Positions 8,688 through 17,590 of a DNA stretch of 64,000 nucleotides are shown here, in pieces. The notes below the pieces were generated by a model, which was not told where the DNA came from, did no database searches, and saw nothing but the letters and a program-made list of their open reading frames with translations. Location: contig JARFXO010000002.1 of the NCBI GenBank assembly GCA_029194665.1, positions 483,501 through 547,500 of the forward strand. Direction: 5' to 3'. The translations under genes and the position numbers were made by a program. Source of the DNA: Nitrospira sp. Its GTDB lineage: Bacteria > Nitrospirota > Nitrospiria > Nitrospirales > Nitrospiraceae. Within the stretch, counting starts at the first letter, position 1. Each line of letters starts with the position of its first letter.

Positions 8688-11372
8688 ATGCCACAAGTCA
8701 TCCGCATCTCGTCCCAAGGAAGAGGCGACAGTCCCGAGTTGGTCGTACTCGTCAAGCGTGAGGCAGGTCTACGTGCGGGTGGAGCGGATGTCGCTTCGGT
8801 AACCGGGGCGGACACCACCGCGCTCTCATCCCTGCTTTCGTCCCATGACGCGGTAATGCATCCCATGTTCGGCCTCAGTGAGGATCGCACCCGTGCTCAT
8901 GTCGAGACCCTGGTGGAATCTCTCCAAGGAGATGCCACGCCGGACACCCAACCTGTTCTCGATCTTCCGATGTTCTACCGAATTGCGGCAGCGGAGGACA
9001 AACTAGACCGCCTCGCTGACCAACTTCTGGCTCATGACTTGGTTGAAGCCGCATATGTAAAACCGGCCGGGGCGCCGCCGACTGTCGCGGAAGCGCAACG
9101 AATTCAAAGTTTGAATGACATGCAACCGGATGCGGCCGATGCACCGCCGGCCACGCCCGATTTTGTTGCCAACCAGGGTTATCTCGCGGTTGCGCCAGGT
9201 GGCATTGATGCGACATTCGCCGGGACCATCCCTGGTGGAGGCGGTTCAGGAGTCAAGATAATCGACTGTGAATGGGCATGGCGATTCACTCACGAGGATC
9301 TCTTGCAGAATCAGGGTGGCGTAGTGGCGGGCACCAGCATGGGGAATACCGACCACGGGACCGCCGTCCTCGGTGTCATCAGCGGCGATCGCAACTCAAT
9401 CGGGATAACCGGTATTACCCCGGATGCAACAATCAGCGCATCCTCTTTCAGCGATCAATCAAGCGCGCAAGCGATTAAGGCCGCCGCCGACAAGCTGGGA
9501 GCAGGCGACATCATTTTGCTGGAAATCCACCGCGCCGGCCCCAGAACGCCGAACCCCGAGCAGGGGCAACTGGGATATATCGCCATCGAGTGGTGGCCGG
9601 ACGATTTCGCGGCCATTCGTTATGCGGTGTTGAAGGGCATCATCGTCGTGGAGGCTGCGGGCAACGGTTTCCAGGATCTCGACGATCCGATCTACAACAC
9701 CCGACCCACTGGCTTCCCGACGAGTTGGACAAACCCATTTAACACAAACAATCCATCGTCGGGTGCGGTTATCGTGGGAGCGGGAGCGCCGCCGACGGGA
9801 ACACACGGCCGTGATCACGGACCGGACCGTTCTCGCCTCGACTTCTCGAATTACGGCGCTCGCGTGGATGTCCAGGGCTGGGGCCGGGAGGTTACGACGA
9901 CCGGGTATGGTGATCTCCAGGGCGGCTCGAACCAGGATCTTTGGTACACAAACCAGTTTAACGGCACATCCAGTGCGTCACCGGTGGTAGTCGGGGCTCT
10001 TGCCGCCACACAAGGCGTACTTCGGGCACGAGGGCATCGGCGTCTGAACTCACCAAGTGCCAGGTTGCTGGTCCGTGCATGCGGTTCGCCGCAGCAGGAT
10101 GCGCCCGGCCGGCCGGCGAGCCAGCGCATCGGCATGCGACCGAACTTACGTGAACTGATCCCCGAAGCGGCGCGATATCAGTCCCGCAGCGCGGATTACA
10201 ATGGTGATCGTCGGGCCGAGATCCTGATCACCAGTCCATGGGGAATGGGAATCCTGGAACAGGCAGGCTCTTCGATGAACGCGCCGACCATGGCCCCTAA
10301 TGGGACGCGCTTCGGTGGCTGGCTGCTCAACACAGCCGACAACCATTTCGGGCCTGCTGGAGACTATGATGGCGACGGACAGGCGGAAATCCTTGTGGCG
10401 AGTCCCTGGGGTATTGGTGTGCTGAAGCAGTCTGGTGCGACCATGGCTGCGCCGATGATGGCCCCCAACGGCACACGCTTCGGCGGTTGGTTGCTCAATA
10501 CGGGAGATAACTCTTTTGGTCCAGCAGGGGATTTCGACGGAGACGGCAAGGCTGAACTCCTGATTGCGAGTCCCTGGGGCCTTGGAGTACTGAAGCTAGC
10601 CGGAACCACGCTCAACGCGCCGATGATGGCCCCCAACGGCACGCGCTTCGGCGGCTGGTTGCTCAATACGGGAGATAATTCTTTCGGCCCTGTCGGCGAT
10701 TTTGACGGCGACGGCCAGGCCGAGATCCTCGCAACCAGTCCGTGGGGGATCGGAGTCATGAAGCTATCCGGAAGCACAATGACAATGGCAATGATGGCCC
10801 CCAACGGCACGCGCTTCGGCGGCTGGTTGCTCAATACGGGAGACAATTCTTTCGGCCCCGTCGGCGATTTTGACGGCGACGGGCGCATCGAGATCGTGGT
10901 CACCAGCCCTTGGGGTATCGGCATTTTGAAATTGTCAGGCGGCAGTTTCTCGGTTCCGATGATGGCTCCCAACGGTACGCGGTTCGGCGGATGGTTACTC
11001 AACACAGCAGACAACTCATTCGGCCGCGCCGGCGACTTCGATGGTGATCACCATGCTGAGATCCTGGTCACGAGTCCGTGGGGCGTTGGCATCCTCAAGT
11101 TGATGGGCAACAACCTGACGGCGCCCATGATGGCGGCAAATGGCACACGTTTCGGCGGATGGCTGCTGAACACTGGGGATAACCGGCTCGCAACCTGCGC
11201 TGATTACGACGCAGATCTTCGCGCCGAGATCCTCGTCACGAGTCCGTGGGGCGTCGGCATCCTCGAGCAGGCTGGAGCAACAATGGCCGCCCCCACCATG
11301 GCGCCCAATGGCACGCGTTTTGGTGGTTGGCTGTTGAACACGATTGATAACGACTTCGGCCACGGTGTCTAA
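8688..11372 (+). CDS. subtilisin-like serine protease (S8) with FG-GAP-type repeat domain
   Basis: An 894-aa protein with an AAAGGAGG box before its ATG. Residues 1-150 form a propeptide-like region. The catalytic triad is D193 (IIDCEW), H223 (DHGTAVLG) and S428 (GTSSASP), with N326 (AAGNG) as the oxyanion Asn. From about residue 500 to the end are seven 56-aa repeats of the type GDFDGDGQAEIL, SPWGIGVLK, NGTRFGGWLLNT, resembling FG-GAP/VCBS calcium-binding blades that form a propeller. No classical signal peptide is evident, so its secretion route is unclear. A perfect hairpin terminator follows the stop. It is likely activated by prodomain removal, with the small upstream protein as partner. 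Confidence 0.92.
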   Translation: MPQVIRISSQGRGDSPELVVLVKREAGLRAGGADVASVTGADTTALSSLLSSHDAVMHPMFGLSEDRTRAHVETLVESLQGDATPDTQPVLDLPMFYRIAAAEDKLDRLADQLLAHDLVEAAYVKPAGAPPTVAEAQRIQSLNDMQPDAADAPPATPDFVANQGYLAVAPGGIDATFAGTIPGGGGSGVKIIDCEWAWRFTHEDLLQNQGGVVAGTSMGNTDHGTAVLGVISGDRNSIGITGITPDATISASSFSDQSSAQAIKAAADKLGAGDIILLEIHRAGPRTPNPEQGQLGYIAIEWWPDDFAAIRYAVLKGIIVVEAAGNGFQDLDDPIYNTRPTGFPTSWTNPFNTNNPSSGAVIVGAGAPPTGTHGRDHGPDRSRLDFSNYGARVDVQGWGREVTTTGYGDLQGGSNQDLWYTNQFNGTSSASPVVVGALAATQGVLRARGHRRLNSPSARLLVRACGSPQQDAPGRPASQRIGMRPNLRELIPEAARYQSRSADYNGDRRAEILITSPWGMGILEQAGSSMNAPTMAPNGTRFGGWLLNTADNHFGPAGDYDGDGQAEILVASPWGIGVLKQSGATMAAPMMAPNGTRFGGWLLNTGDNSFGPAGDFDGDGKAELLIASPWGLGVLKLAGTTLNAPMMAPNGTRFGGWLLNTGDNSFGPVGDFDGDGQAEILATSPWGIGVMKLSGSTMTMAMMAPNGTRFGGWLLNTGDNSFGPVGDFDGDGRIEIVVTSPWGIGILKLSGGSFSVPMMAPNGTRFGGWLLNTADNSFGRAGDFDGDHHAEILVTSPWGVGILKLMGNNLTAPMMAANGTRFGGWLLNTGDNRLATCADYDADLRAEILVTSPWGVGILEQAGATMAAPTMAPNGTRFGGWLLNTIDNDFGHGV

Positions 11373-11376
11373 ACTA

Positions 11377-11412
11377 GCCTTGAGCGGCAGACTTCGGCCT
11401 GCCGCTCAAGGC
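11377..11412 (+). terminator. hairpin terminator after subtilase gene
   Basis: A perfect 14-bp stem (GCCTTGAGCGGCAG and its complement) with an 8-nt loop begins 4 bp after the protease stop codon. The U-tract is weak. It may work in both directions, but there is no gene end on the other strand nearby. Confidence 0.7.
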
Positions 11413-11444
11413 ATCGTTCTAAGGATCGGAGTCAAGGAATCGAG

Positions 11445-11590
11445 ATCAAGTCTTGTCTGTGCATACCGGTGAGCATTGACAGGATTTCTTCTTCACCGCC
11501 TCAAGTAGCAACTCAGGGTGAGTGTAAACCAAAAGAGAATATAGGGAGTCGGTCTTGCCAGCCCCCATTGAGCTTGGCTCTGACCCCGTT
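11445..11590. repeat. REP-element fragment related to 18415-18560
   Basis: This stretch shares GTGCATACCGGTGA, CATTGACAGG and the CATTGAGCTTG end with 18415-18560. The flanking GGTCAAGTCTTG-type ends resemble those bordering REP-associated tyrosine transposases. It lies between the protease terminator and segment A copy 2. Confidence 0.6.
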
Positions 11591-11600
11591 CTATTTCTCC

Positions 11601-11790
11601 CACCGCACTCTTATCACTGCACCAGGTATCGAAAACGATACACTCCGCTATCCATTGCGATACAGCATCGCTCGCCTAGAGATGTGTGCTGGATAGATCT
11701 GAAGGGTTCTTTTGGCAAGACAGGATTCCGTCGGATGTGAGTCACACCGCCACGGCTCACCTGGGTTCTATGCTGTGGTTTTTCGTTCTC
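11601..11790 (+). repeat. duplicated segment A, copy 2
   Basis: Counterpart of 7498-7666 plus 7882-7905, uninterrupted. It runs into the last codons of the DUF1284 gene, whose TAG stop (11768-11770, minus strand) overlaps the TA that was the MITE target in copy 1. Confidence 0.85.
11626..11663. promoter_or_regulatory. paired palindromic sites, copy 2
   Basis: GTATCG-AAAA-CGATAC at 11626-11641 and CTATCC-ATTG-CGATAC at 11648-11663, again 22 bp centre to centre. Spacing and half-sites survive although neighbouring bases have drifted, which supports function. Confidence 0.5.
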
Positions 11791-12244
11791 GGATGGAACT
11801 GCGCAGCCGATCGATCCCCTCACGGCAATAGCCGAGCGGCAACCACCGGCAACGGCCGCAGATGGAAGGCAGGTCGTCGCCGCTCATCGACCTGCTGATC
11901 CGCCCGAGAATCTCTTGCCAAGCAAGATGATCCCCTGCTTTCAGACCAAGCCTCCCAAGGACGACCCGATCCTGATTAATCATGTCCGATTCCGACGGGT
12001 CGCCGTTGAGCGTACAACCGGAGGACCCTTGTTGATGCGGGCAGGCGGCACACACTGCATCGGGAGATGCCACGACTTGGACAGTGACTTCGGGCTGATG
12101 ACACAGAGTCTGATGAATCGCCGCCATATTGGCGACAAAACCCGGGCTGTAGCCTTGCCCACGAAACCCTTGCAGACAGAGGAGGGTATGGCCTCGAAGA
12201 TGGATTGGAGTGGAGGACCCGGCGTATATTTTTAGATCGGCCAT
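11768..12244 (-). CDS. DUF1284 domain-containing protein
   Basis: A 158-aa protein whose N-terminal part (IHLRGHTLLCLQGFRGQGYS) is the DUF1284 signature. Several Cys residues (CAACPH, CGRCRW) suggest metal or Fe-S binding, which is inference. The biochemical role of DUF1284 is unknown to me. The gene sits inside the second copy of the duplicated unit, antisense to its neighbours. Only about 25 bp of its 3' end remains in copy 1. No clear ribosome binding site is seen before the ATG at 12244. Confidence 0.8.
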   Translation of the reverse strand: MADLKIYAGSSTPIHLRGHTLLCLQGFRGQGYSPGFVANMAAIHQTLCHQPEVTVQVVASPDAVCAACPHQQGSSGCTLNGDPSESDMINQDRVVLGRLGLKAGDHLAWQEILGRISRSMSGDDLPSICGRCRWLPLGYCREGIDRLRSSIRERKTTA

Positions 12245-12426
12245 CGCGGAAGTTCCATCGCCATTGTGTCACCACCTAGCCAGACGATGCAAATACAGGA
12301 TGCCAGCGAGAACAGCAGGAGGGAACGGGAATTGGGCGTGCCATGGCCTGTGGTGTAGCTCGCAGAGATGCACGAAACAAGACTTGACCCGATTGGGATT
12401 CGTTCCATTTCCACTGATCCTATACC

Positions 12427-12795
12427 TAACTTGAATCTATTTTGATTCACCTCTTGCATCCATTTCGATACATCGCGGGGGATTGTGTGAGAAGCGTCCC
12501 CTTATGGAGATAGATCCGACATACGTAGAACATTGAAATTGTTAATAATGCGTATTGCCAGATGGATCGGCATTCCAAGTCCATGCTGGCATCTCGTTTG
12601 CTGTTCAACGAATTGGTAGGGCGGGTGCATTAGGGGAGGCCCCTCAAAACCGCGTCGGGCATCAGCGTGATTCGGTCAACATCCAGATGAAGGAGAGAGC
12701 ATTGGTACACACAGAACAAGATGTGATCCCATTTCATCTCAGGGATCAGCGAGGAGATCTGAAACCAACATGCATGATACAAGGTCTGACCCCGA
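12427..12795 (+). repeat. duplicated segment B, copy 2
   Basis: Roughly 370 bp matching 7905-8285, including the ACATTGAAATTGTTAATAAT stretch, the sigma-54-like box, the AAGGAGAGAGC segment and the final GATACAAGG. It ends just before the ribosome binding site of the next gene. Confidence 0.85.
12587..12602 (+). promoter_or_regulatory. sigma-54-like -24/-12 promoter, copy 2
   Basis: TGGCATCTCGTTTGCT, GG and GC 10 bases apart, same position in the repeat as the box at 8069. It would drive the three-gene set starting at 12831 with a leader of about 220 nt. Confidence 0.5.
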
Positions 12796-12830
12796 GTTAC
12801 TGACTTAGCGCACGTTAAGGAGGTCGATTT

Positions 12831-13232
12831 ATGCGGTACGTCGACTATGCGCTCAACCTCCAAAGTCCTCCACAGGATTGGGGCGATTTTCTTCAACATA
12901 GTTTTATCTGCCATCGGTGTGAAAAGACGTTCTCATCGGTTAGTGATGAGTTGTATTTTTTTCCGGACGAGGATGCGCTATATCATCGCCATCAGGACAA
13001 TACATTCTACCGCGCATTTACTATTCAAAAAGACGGTGAGATCCAGATCGGAGCATTCGACTCCGTAGAGGAAAATGTCATTCAACAGTACGCATTCTCG
13101 CTGGATGGGAAGGGTGGGACTGTACCGGCCGGCGACGTCAATTCGTTAAAAGCAAGCAGCAAGAAATTTTTTGATTCCATGAAGCAACAGAAGCGCAAGA
13201 TCCGTCCCGCTGAGCTTCGGATTGATTTTTAG
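12831..13232 (+). CDS. hypothetical protein, first gene of kinase module
   Basis: A 133-aa protein with a strong AAGGAGG box before its ATG. It has no membrane segment or signal peptide. A HxCHRC-like patch near residue 27 hints at metal binding. I recognise no family. It is followed after 23 bp by the DUF4062-FHA gene and is probably the first gene of that operon, downstream of the duplicated promoter segment. Confidence 0.7.
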   Translation: MRYVDYALNLQSPPQDWGDFLQHSFICHRCEKTFSSVSDELYFFPDEDALYHRHQDNTFYRAFTIQKDGEIQIGAFDSVEENVIQQYAFSLDGKGGTVPAGDVNSLKASSKKFFDSMKQQKRKIRPAELRIDF

Positions 13233-13255
13233 CTCCAGCGCCTGGGAAAAATATC

Positions 13256-14131
13256 GTGCAAAGCCTGACGGTTGTGCATCTATTTATTTCATCACCGGGA
13301 GATTGCGCGGAGGAACGCGTGACCCTCAACCAAGCCATTGCCGATGGAAACAGGCTTTGGCGGGCCAAGGAGCAGATTGAAGTTAAAGCCTTTGGTCCGG
13401 AACACCTCTATCCCGGTGTCGCTGATTACGGTCAGGCAGTCGCCAATCGACAGCTGGAAGATTACGATATTTACGTCGGTATCTGGCGCGAAAAAAAAGG
13501 CACTGCGACGCCAGTGGCGCCGTCAGGAACACTGGAGGAGCTGCGCAATGCTTTCGCGCGCTATCAGCGTAGCCGGCGGCCATGGATACTCTGCTATTTC
13601 TGGAGGCACAGCCCGACTGATTTCATAGATGTGAAAAATGAGATCACTGGACACGGAGGCTTTTACCAGAATTTTGATAACCCGCAGCATTTAGCAAAGC
13701 TCGTCTGCGAGCACCTCACCCGGTATCTAGCCAGCGATTTCCGTGCGCCTGGACATTCCACCACGAAAGTCACTGGATCGCGCATGACCGCGGAAGTCCC
13801 GACGCTCCTGTTTCAAATCTTCAAAGGCGGGGAAGATACCCGGCGGACTCTCAAATTTGAACGGCTAGTCGTTGCTGTCGGAAGAAACCCAGAGCAGAAC
13901 CAAATCGTCCTTCCCGACAACCGAGTTCATCGCGAGCAAGGTCTTTTCGCTTGGGAAAATGGCGATGTCTCGTACATCGACATTGCCGGCGACTCACAAA
14001 TCGAGCGACGGACCAAGGACGCCGGCACTAACCGGCACGGCCATCCGATTTTACAGATTGGCGATTCGGTGCTGATGCCCGATGGCTCGTGCATTGTTGT
14101 TCGCGCCATCGTTGATCCGGTTGTTCAATAA
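13256..14131 (+). CDS. DUF4062 (TIR-like)-FHA fusion protein
   Basis: A 291-aa protein starting at GTG. The N-terminus (VVHLFISSPGDCAEER) matches DUF4062, a TIR-like fold found in conflict and signalling proteins; YDIYVGIW and SGTLEELRNAF are further conserved points, the latter Glu being where TIR-like enzymes carry their catalytic Glu. Residues 195-285 form a forkhead-associated domain (VVAVGRNPEQN, then a degenerate loop, then IQIGDSVLMPDG). FHA domains bind phospho-threonine. Seven bases separate it from the kinase gene, so it is the obvious reader or effector of that kinase. Catalytic activity of the N-terminal domain is inference. Confidence 0.8.
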   Translation: MQSLTVVHLFISSPGDCAEERVTLNQAIADGNRLWRAKEQIEVKAFGPEHLYPGVADYGQAVANRQLEDYDIYVGIWREKKGTATPVAPSGTLEELRNAFARYQRSRRPWILCYFWRHSPTDFIDVKNEITGHGGFYQNFDNPQHLAKLVCEHLTRYLASDFRAPGHSTTKVTGSRMTAEVPTLLFQIFKGGEDTRRTLKFERLVVAVGRNPEQNQIVLPDNRVHREQGLFAWENGDVSYIDIAGDSQIERRTKDAGTNRHGHPILQIGDSVLMPDGSCIVVRAIVDPVVQ

Positions 14132-14138
14132 TCAATCA

Positions 14139-15737
14139 ATGGATCGTATCGGCCCATACAAGATCATCGCAGGCCCCTTCGCTGGCGGCTTCGGCGTAGT
14201 TTACAAGGTCTTTGACACCGATTCGGGCGACGAATTCGCACTCAAGACGCTCAAAGATTCATTCTTGCCAGGCTCGGCCGTGCTTCAAGCCTTTCGTCGC
14301 GAAGTTGCTCTGTGGATTCAGATTCCGACCTATCCCAATATTGTGCGCGCGATAAAAGCCTTCGAACACGGAGGCAGGCCATACGTATTGATGGAATGGG
14401 TGAGCGGTGGAACCCTCGCACAAGCTCTCGGAACGTTCAGGCCGAAACAGCCCGAACTAGCGGCCCTTGTAGGGGCAACCGACGCTATTGAAGTGCTGCG
14501 GCAGATTACAGATGGGATGACGCACATTCATAATCTCGATCTCGTTCACGGCGATCTCAAGCCTAGCAACATTTTGCTATGGCAAAGAAGTCCACAGATC
14601 TCCGATTTCGGTTTTGCGAGAATTGCCAGTAGCGCAGACAATCGTATTGCGGGAGGCACCCGCGGTTACATGGCTCCTGAGCTTGCAGACACGTCTCCGA
14701 ACGAGTTGACCGATATATACGCGGCGGGAGTCATGTTTCGTAAAGTTCTCACCGATTTTGCCGCAGGTGAATTTGGGGTTGAACGCGCGCGAAAACTCGC
14801 CGATCGCATGTGTAGCGCCGACCCAGGGGATCGGCCAATAGCCTTCAGTGAAATTGGTGCGGAGCTGTCGGACATCCTTTCCACCAGCCCAATGCCACCA
14901 GCCATTCCGCTTCATACCGGCGATCGTCGGAGCTGGAGCGAAAAGGTGATTGCTGATGCACTTCCCGATCGCCAGCGTTTCAATAGCGCTTTGACAAAAT
15001 ATACGGCAGGCTTGCAGGAAGCGGCGATTGAAGAATTGCGCGCAATTGTCGCCGGCAATCCCAAGATGGTGGATGCCCGCATTCTTCTGGCAGAGATTCT
15101 CATTCATCGCAATGAAACCGACTCCGCCATTTCTCATTTGCTCGCGGCAAAACTCTGCACCAACGACTCCGGACGGATTCTCAATATCGCGGGACTTTTT
15201 GCTGAGGCAAAACAGTTTGCGCAAGCCAATCAGATGCTTAACGATTTTGAGAAGACGCAAGGTGTGTCGCCGCGGACATGGCAAGTACGGGCCCGTATTG
15301 CTGATCGCCGAGGCGATATTAGTGGTGCGATCGATGCCTATCGGGAAGCGGTGCGCTGCAGCGGTGGCAGCGATCTGCGCTACGCGCTAGCGAGCCTGTT
15401 AAGGGAGGCTGGCCTAATTGACCAAGCCGTAGAGGAATTTACCGCAATAGGTCGAGACGATCGAGATTATGGTGTGAAAGTGCCCATCATGCTGGCTCGC
15501 ATCTACGTCGATACCGATCGCTATGATGATGCAGTTGATGAGCTCCGCGCTTGTCTGCAAAGAGACATCGGAGATGAGCGAGCCTACATCTACTGTGAGC
15601 TTGGCTACTGCTACAAGGAGCAAGGGCTATACGAAGCCGCGAGCAAGGCGTATCAATCGGCTCTTAAACTAGATTCCGACAGCCACGCCGCTCAAGAAGG
15701 AATAAAGTTCTGCCTTGAAGCCTTGCATCGGGCTTAA
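14139..15737 (+). CDS. Ser/Thr protein kinase with C-terminal TPR array
   Basis: A 532-aa protein; the ATG at 14139 places GPYKIIAGPF at the N-terminus, typical of Hanks-type kinases, so the longer frame was rejected. The Gly loop (GPFAGGFGVVYK), the Lys in FALKTL, HGDLKPSNILL (HGD in place of HRD), DFGFAR and GYMAPEL are all present, so the kinase should be active. From about residue 290 to the end are TPR-like helical repeats (for example YCELGYCYKEQGLYEAASKA). No transmembrane segment is present, so it is cytoplasmic. It follows the DUF4062-FHA gene and likely phosphorylates a partner read by that FHA domain. Confidence 0.9.
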   Translation: MDRIGPYKIIAGPFAGGFGVVYKVFDTDSGDEFALKTLKDSFLPGSAVLQAFRREVALWIQIPTYPNIVRAIKAFEHGGRPYVLMEWVSGGTLAQALGTFRPKQPELAALVGATDAIEVLRQITDGMTHIHNLDLVHGDLKPSNILLWQRSPQISDFGFARIASSADNRIAGGTRGYMAPELADTSPNELTDIYAAGVMFRKVLTDFAAGEFGVERARKLADRMCSADPGDRPIAFSEIGAELSDILSTSPMPPAIPLHTGDRRSWSEKVIADALPDRQRFNSALTKYTAGLQEAAIEELRAIVAGNPKMVDARILLAEILIHRNETDSAISHLLAAKLCTNDSGRILNIAGLFAEAKQFAQANQMLNDFEKTQGVSPRTWQVRARIADRRGDISGAIDAYREAVRCSGGSDLRYALASLLREAGLIDQAVEEFTAIGRDDRDYGVKVPIMLARIYVDTDRYDDAVDELRACLQRDIGDERAYIYCELGYCYKEQGLYEAASKAYQSALKLDSDSHAAQEGIKFCLEALHRA

Positions 15738-15836
15738 TCCGCGAAGACGGTCTTTCCAAACACCTGATCCCGCTGTTGCAGGTGATCCACCGTGCCATTG
15801 CCGAGAGGGAAAAGGGGACAGCAACTGTCTTGAAAA

Positions 15837-16022
<186 letters not shown>

Positions 16023-16025
16023 TCA

Positions 16026-17213
16026 TTTAGGGAAGGCCTGACTAATCCACGGTTTCACGCAGAAACCGGATTCTGGGCTGGTCACCCGGGCGAATTTGGT
16101 GGGCATCGGCTGGTCTGGGAGCCTGTTTGCGGGGCGCTCCCACCGTTCGATGACCCGGTGCCCGCCCTCGGACACACGTTCCCTACGTCCCCACCAAGAG
16201 CCGCCGCCGCGCCATGTACAGATTTGCCAACCCGCAGCTGATCTGAAGCGAGTGGGTATTCTTCGCCAGCCCGCGATAGCGGACTTTGGCCCACCCAAAG
16301 ATCTGCTTGATCACCAAGAACGCATGCTCGACTTTGGCCCGCACTTTCGATTTCGTCCGGTTCTTGGCCCGCTCCGCCTCACTCAGCGGCCGATGGCGAT
16401 GCGCTTTCGCCTGGACGAAACTCTGGGCCTGGGGCGCGTGCTGCCGGATCACCTCGCGGTGTCCACTATAGGCCGAGTCGCCCCACACCCGCGTCTCCTG
16501 GCCATGCAACAATTCCGGTAACACCTGGCTGTCATGCACATTTGCCGCCGTGGCCGCCACCGAATGAATCAGTTTCGTCTGGCTGTCCACCCCGATATGG
16601 GCCTTCATGCCGAAATACCACTGATTGCCTTTTTTTGTCTGATGCATCTCCGGATCCCGTTCCTTCGTCCGATTCTTCGTCGAACTTGGCGCACTGATGA
16701 TGGTGGCATCCACAATGGTGCCTCGACTCACCTGCAGGCCCTGCGTCGCCAGATACGCGCCGATCCGCGCAAAGAGCGGCTCTCCCAGCTGGTGGGCCTC
16801 CACGAGATGCCGAAACTTGCAGATCGTCGTCTCATCGGGCACGGGCTCACGCCCCAGATCAATGCCCACGAATTGCAGCATGGCACGCGAGTCGTACAGC
16901 GCCTCTTCCACGGCCGGATCCGAGAGGTTGAACCACTGTTGCAGACAGTGGAGGCGCAGCATACGTTCGACACCCACCGGCGGACGCCCGGGGCCTTCGG
17001 CCTTGGGATAGACCGGCTCGATCACAGCCACCAGGTCCGCCCACGGCACGACACGGTTCATTTCGTCGAGGAACTGCTCGCGGTGGGTGGGTTTGCGATA
17101 CTGTTCAAACGCAACCTCGGCACATGTCTGCTGGTGCATGGGCGCGCCTCCCGTTCAGTGCCGCGCTACCCGTAGCACATTCCGAGAGAAGAATAAATCA
17201 GACCTTCCCTAAA
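16026..17213. mobile_element. IS5-family insertion sequence, complete
   Basis: Inverted ends TTTAGGGAAGGCCTGACT (16026) and the complement of TTTAGGGAAGGTCTGATT (ending 17213) enclose one intact transposase gene. The exact target duplication is unclear; TA is shared next to both GGGAAGG ends. Neighbouring sequence is IS debris on the left and the HigBA pair on the right. Confidence 0.85.
16183..17139 (-). CDS. IS5-family transposase
   Basis: An intact 318-aa DDE transposase. Catalytic residues fall in TIVDATIISAPSS (first Asp), VWGDSAYSG (second Asp) and KVRAKVEHAFLVIK (Glu, with the family's K/R spacing). The N-terminal DUF772-type region (EQFLDEMNRVVPW) is present. The length and lack of frameshift suggest the copy is still functional. 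Confidence 0.93.
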   Translation of the reverse strand: MHQQTCAEVAFEQYRKPTHREQFLDEMNRVVPWADLVAVIEPVYPKAEGPGRPPVGVERMLRLHCLQQWFNLSDPAVEEALYDSRAMLQFVGIDLGREPVPDETTICKFRHLVEAHQLGEPLFARIGAYLATQGLQVSRGTIVDATIISAPSSTKNRTKERDPEMHQTKKGNQWYFGMKAHIGVDSQTKLIHSVAATAANVHDSQVLPELLHGQETRVWGDSAYSGHREVIRQHAPQAQSFVQAKAHRHRPLSEAERAKNRTKSKVRAKVEHAFLVIKQIFGWAKVRYRGLAKNTHSLQISCGLANLYMARRRLLVGT

Positions 17214-17267
17214 TCCGGAAGGGCCATTTCTTCTTTCGGAAGGTACCGAAAGCCTATCACAAAACCA

Positions 17268-17582
17268 TCACGCAGCCGACAGCGGCGAGATACGATTGAT
17301 TCTGTGCTTTGCTTGCTTCGCCGCCTCCCACAAATCAACCGCTCGCTGGGCGTTCAACCAAAACTCCGGGGTATTGCCGAACAATCGAGAGAGCCGCAGC
17401 GCCATTTCCGGGCTGACAGCCCGTCGTTCCCGCAGTACCTCATTCACCGTCTGGCGAGAGACCTCGATGGCTTTGGCAAAACCCGACACAGTCAACCCGT
17501 AATCCGGAAGGAAATCTTCTCGTAGCATCTCCCCCGGATGTATGGGGCGCACCTTCCGAACTCCCTTGTTGGGAATAGCCAT
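17268..17582 (-). CDS. higA: HigA-type antitoxin (XRE HTH)
   Basis: A 104-aa protein with the HigA hallmark HPGEMLREDFLP followed by an XRE helix-turn-helix (LTVSGFAKAIEVSRQTVNEV) and the FGNTPEFWLNAQ segment. It neutralises the RNase toxin encoded 8 bp upstream and should repress the shared promoter. The toxin-first order is typical of higBA. Confidence 0.93.
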   Translation of the reverse strand: MAIPNKGVRKVRPIHPGEMLREDFLPDYGLTVSGFAKAIEVSRQTVNEVLRERRAVSPEMALRLSRLFGNTPEFWLNAQRAVDLWEAAKQAKHRINRISPLSAA

Positions 17583-17590
17583 ACCTCACC

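Noticed and set aside
10190..11366. Seven 168-bp direct repeats considered as a CRISPR or minisatellite
   Set aside because: They are in-frame coding repeats of the subtilase's FG-GAP-type domain, without unique spacers.
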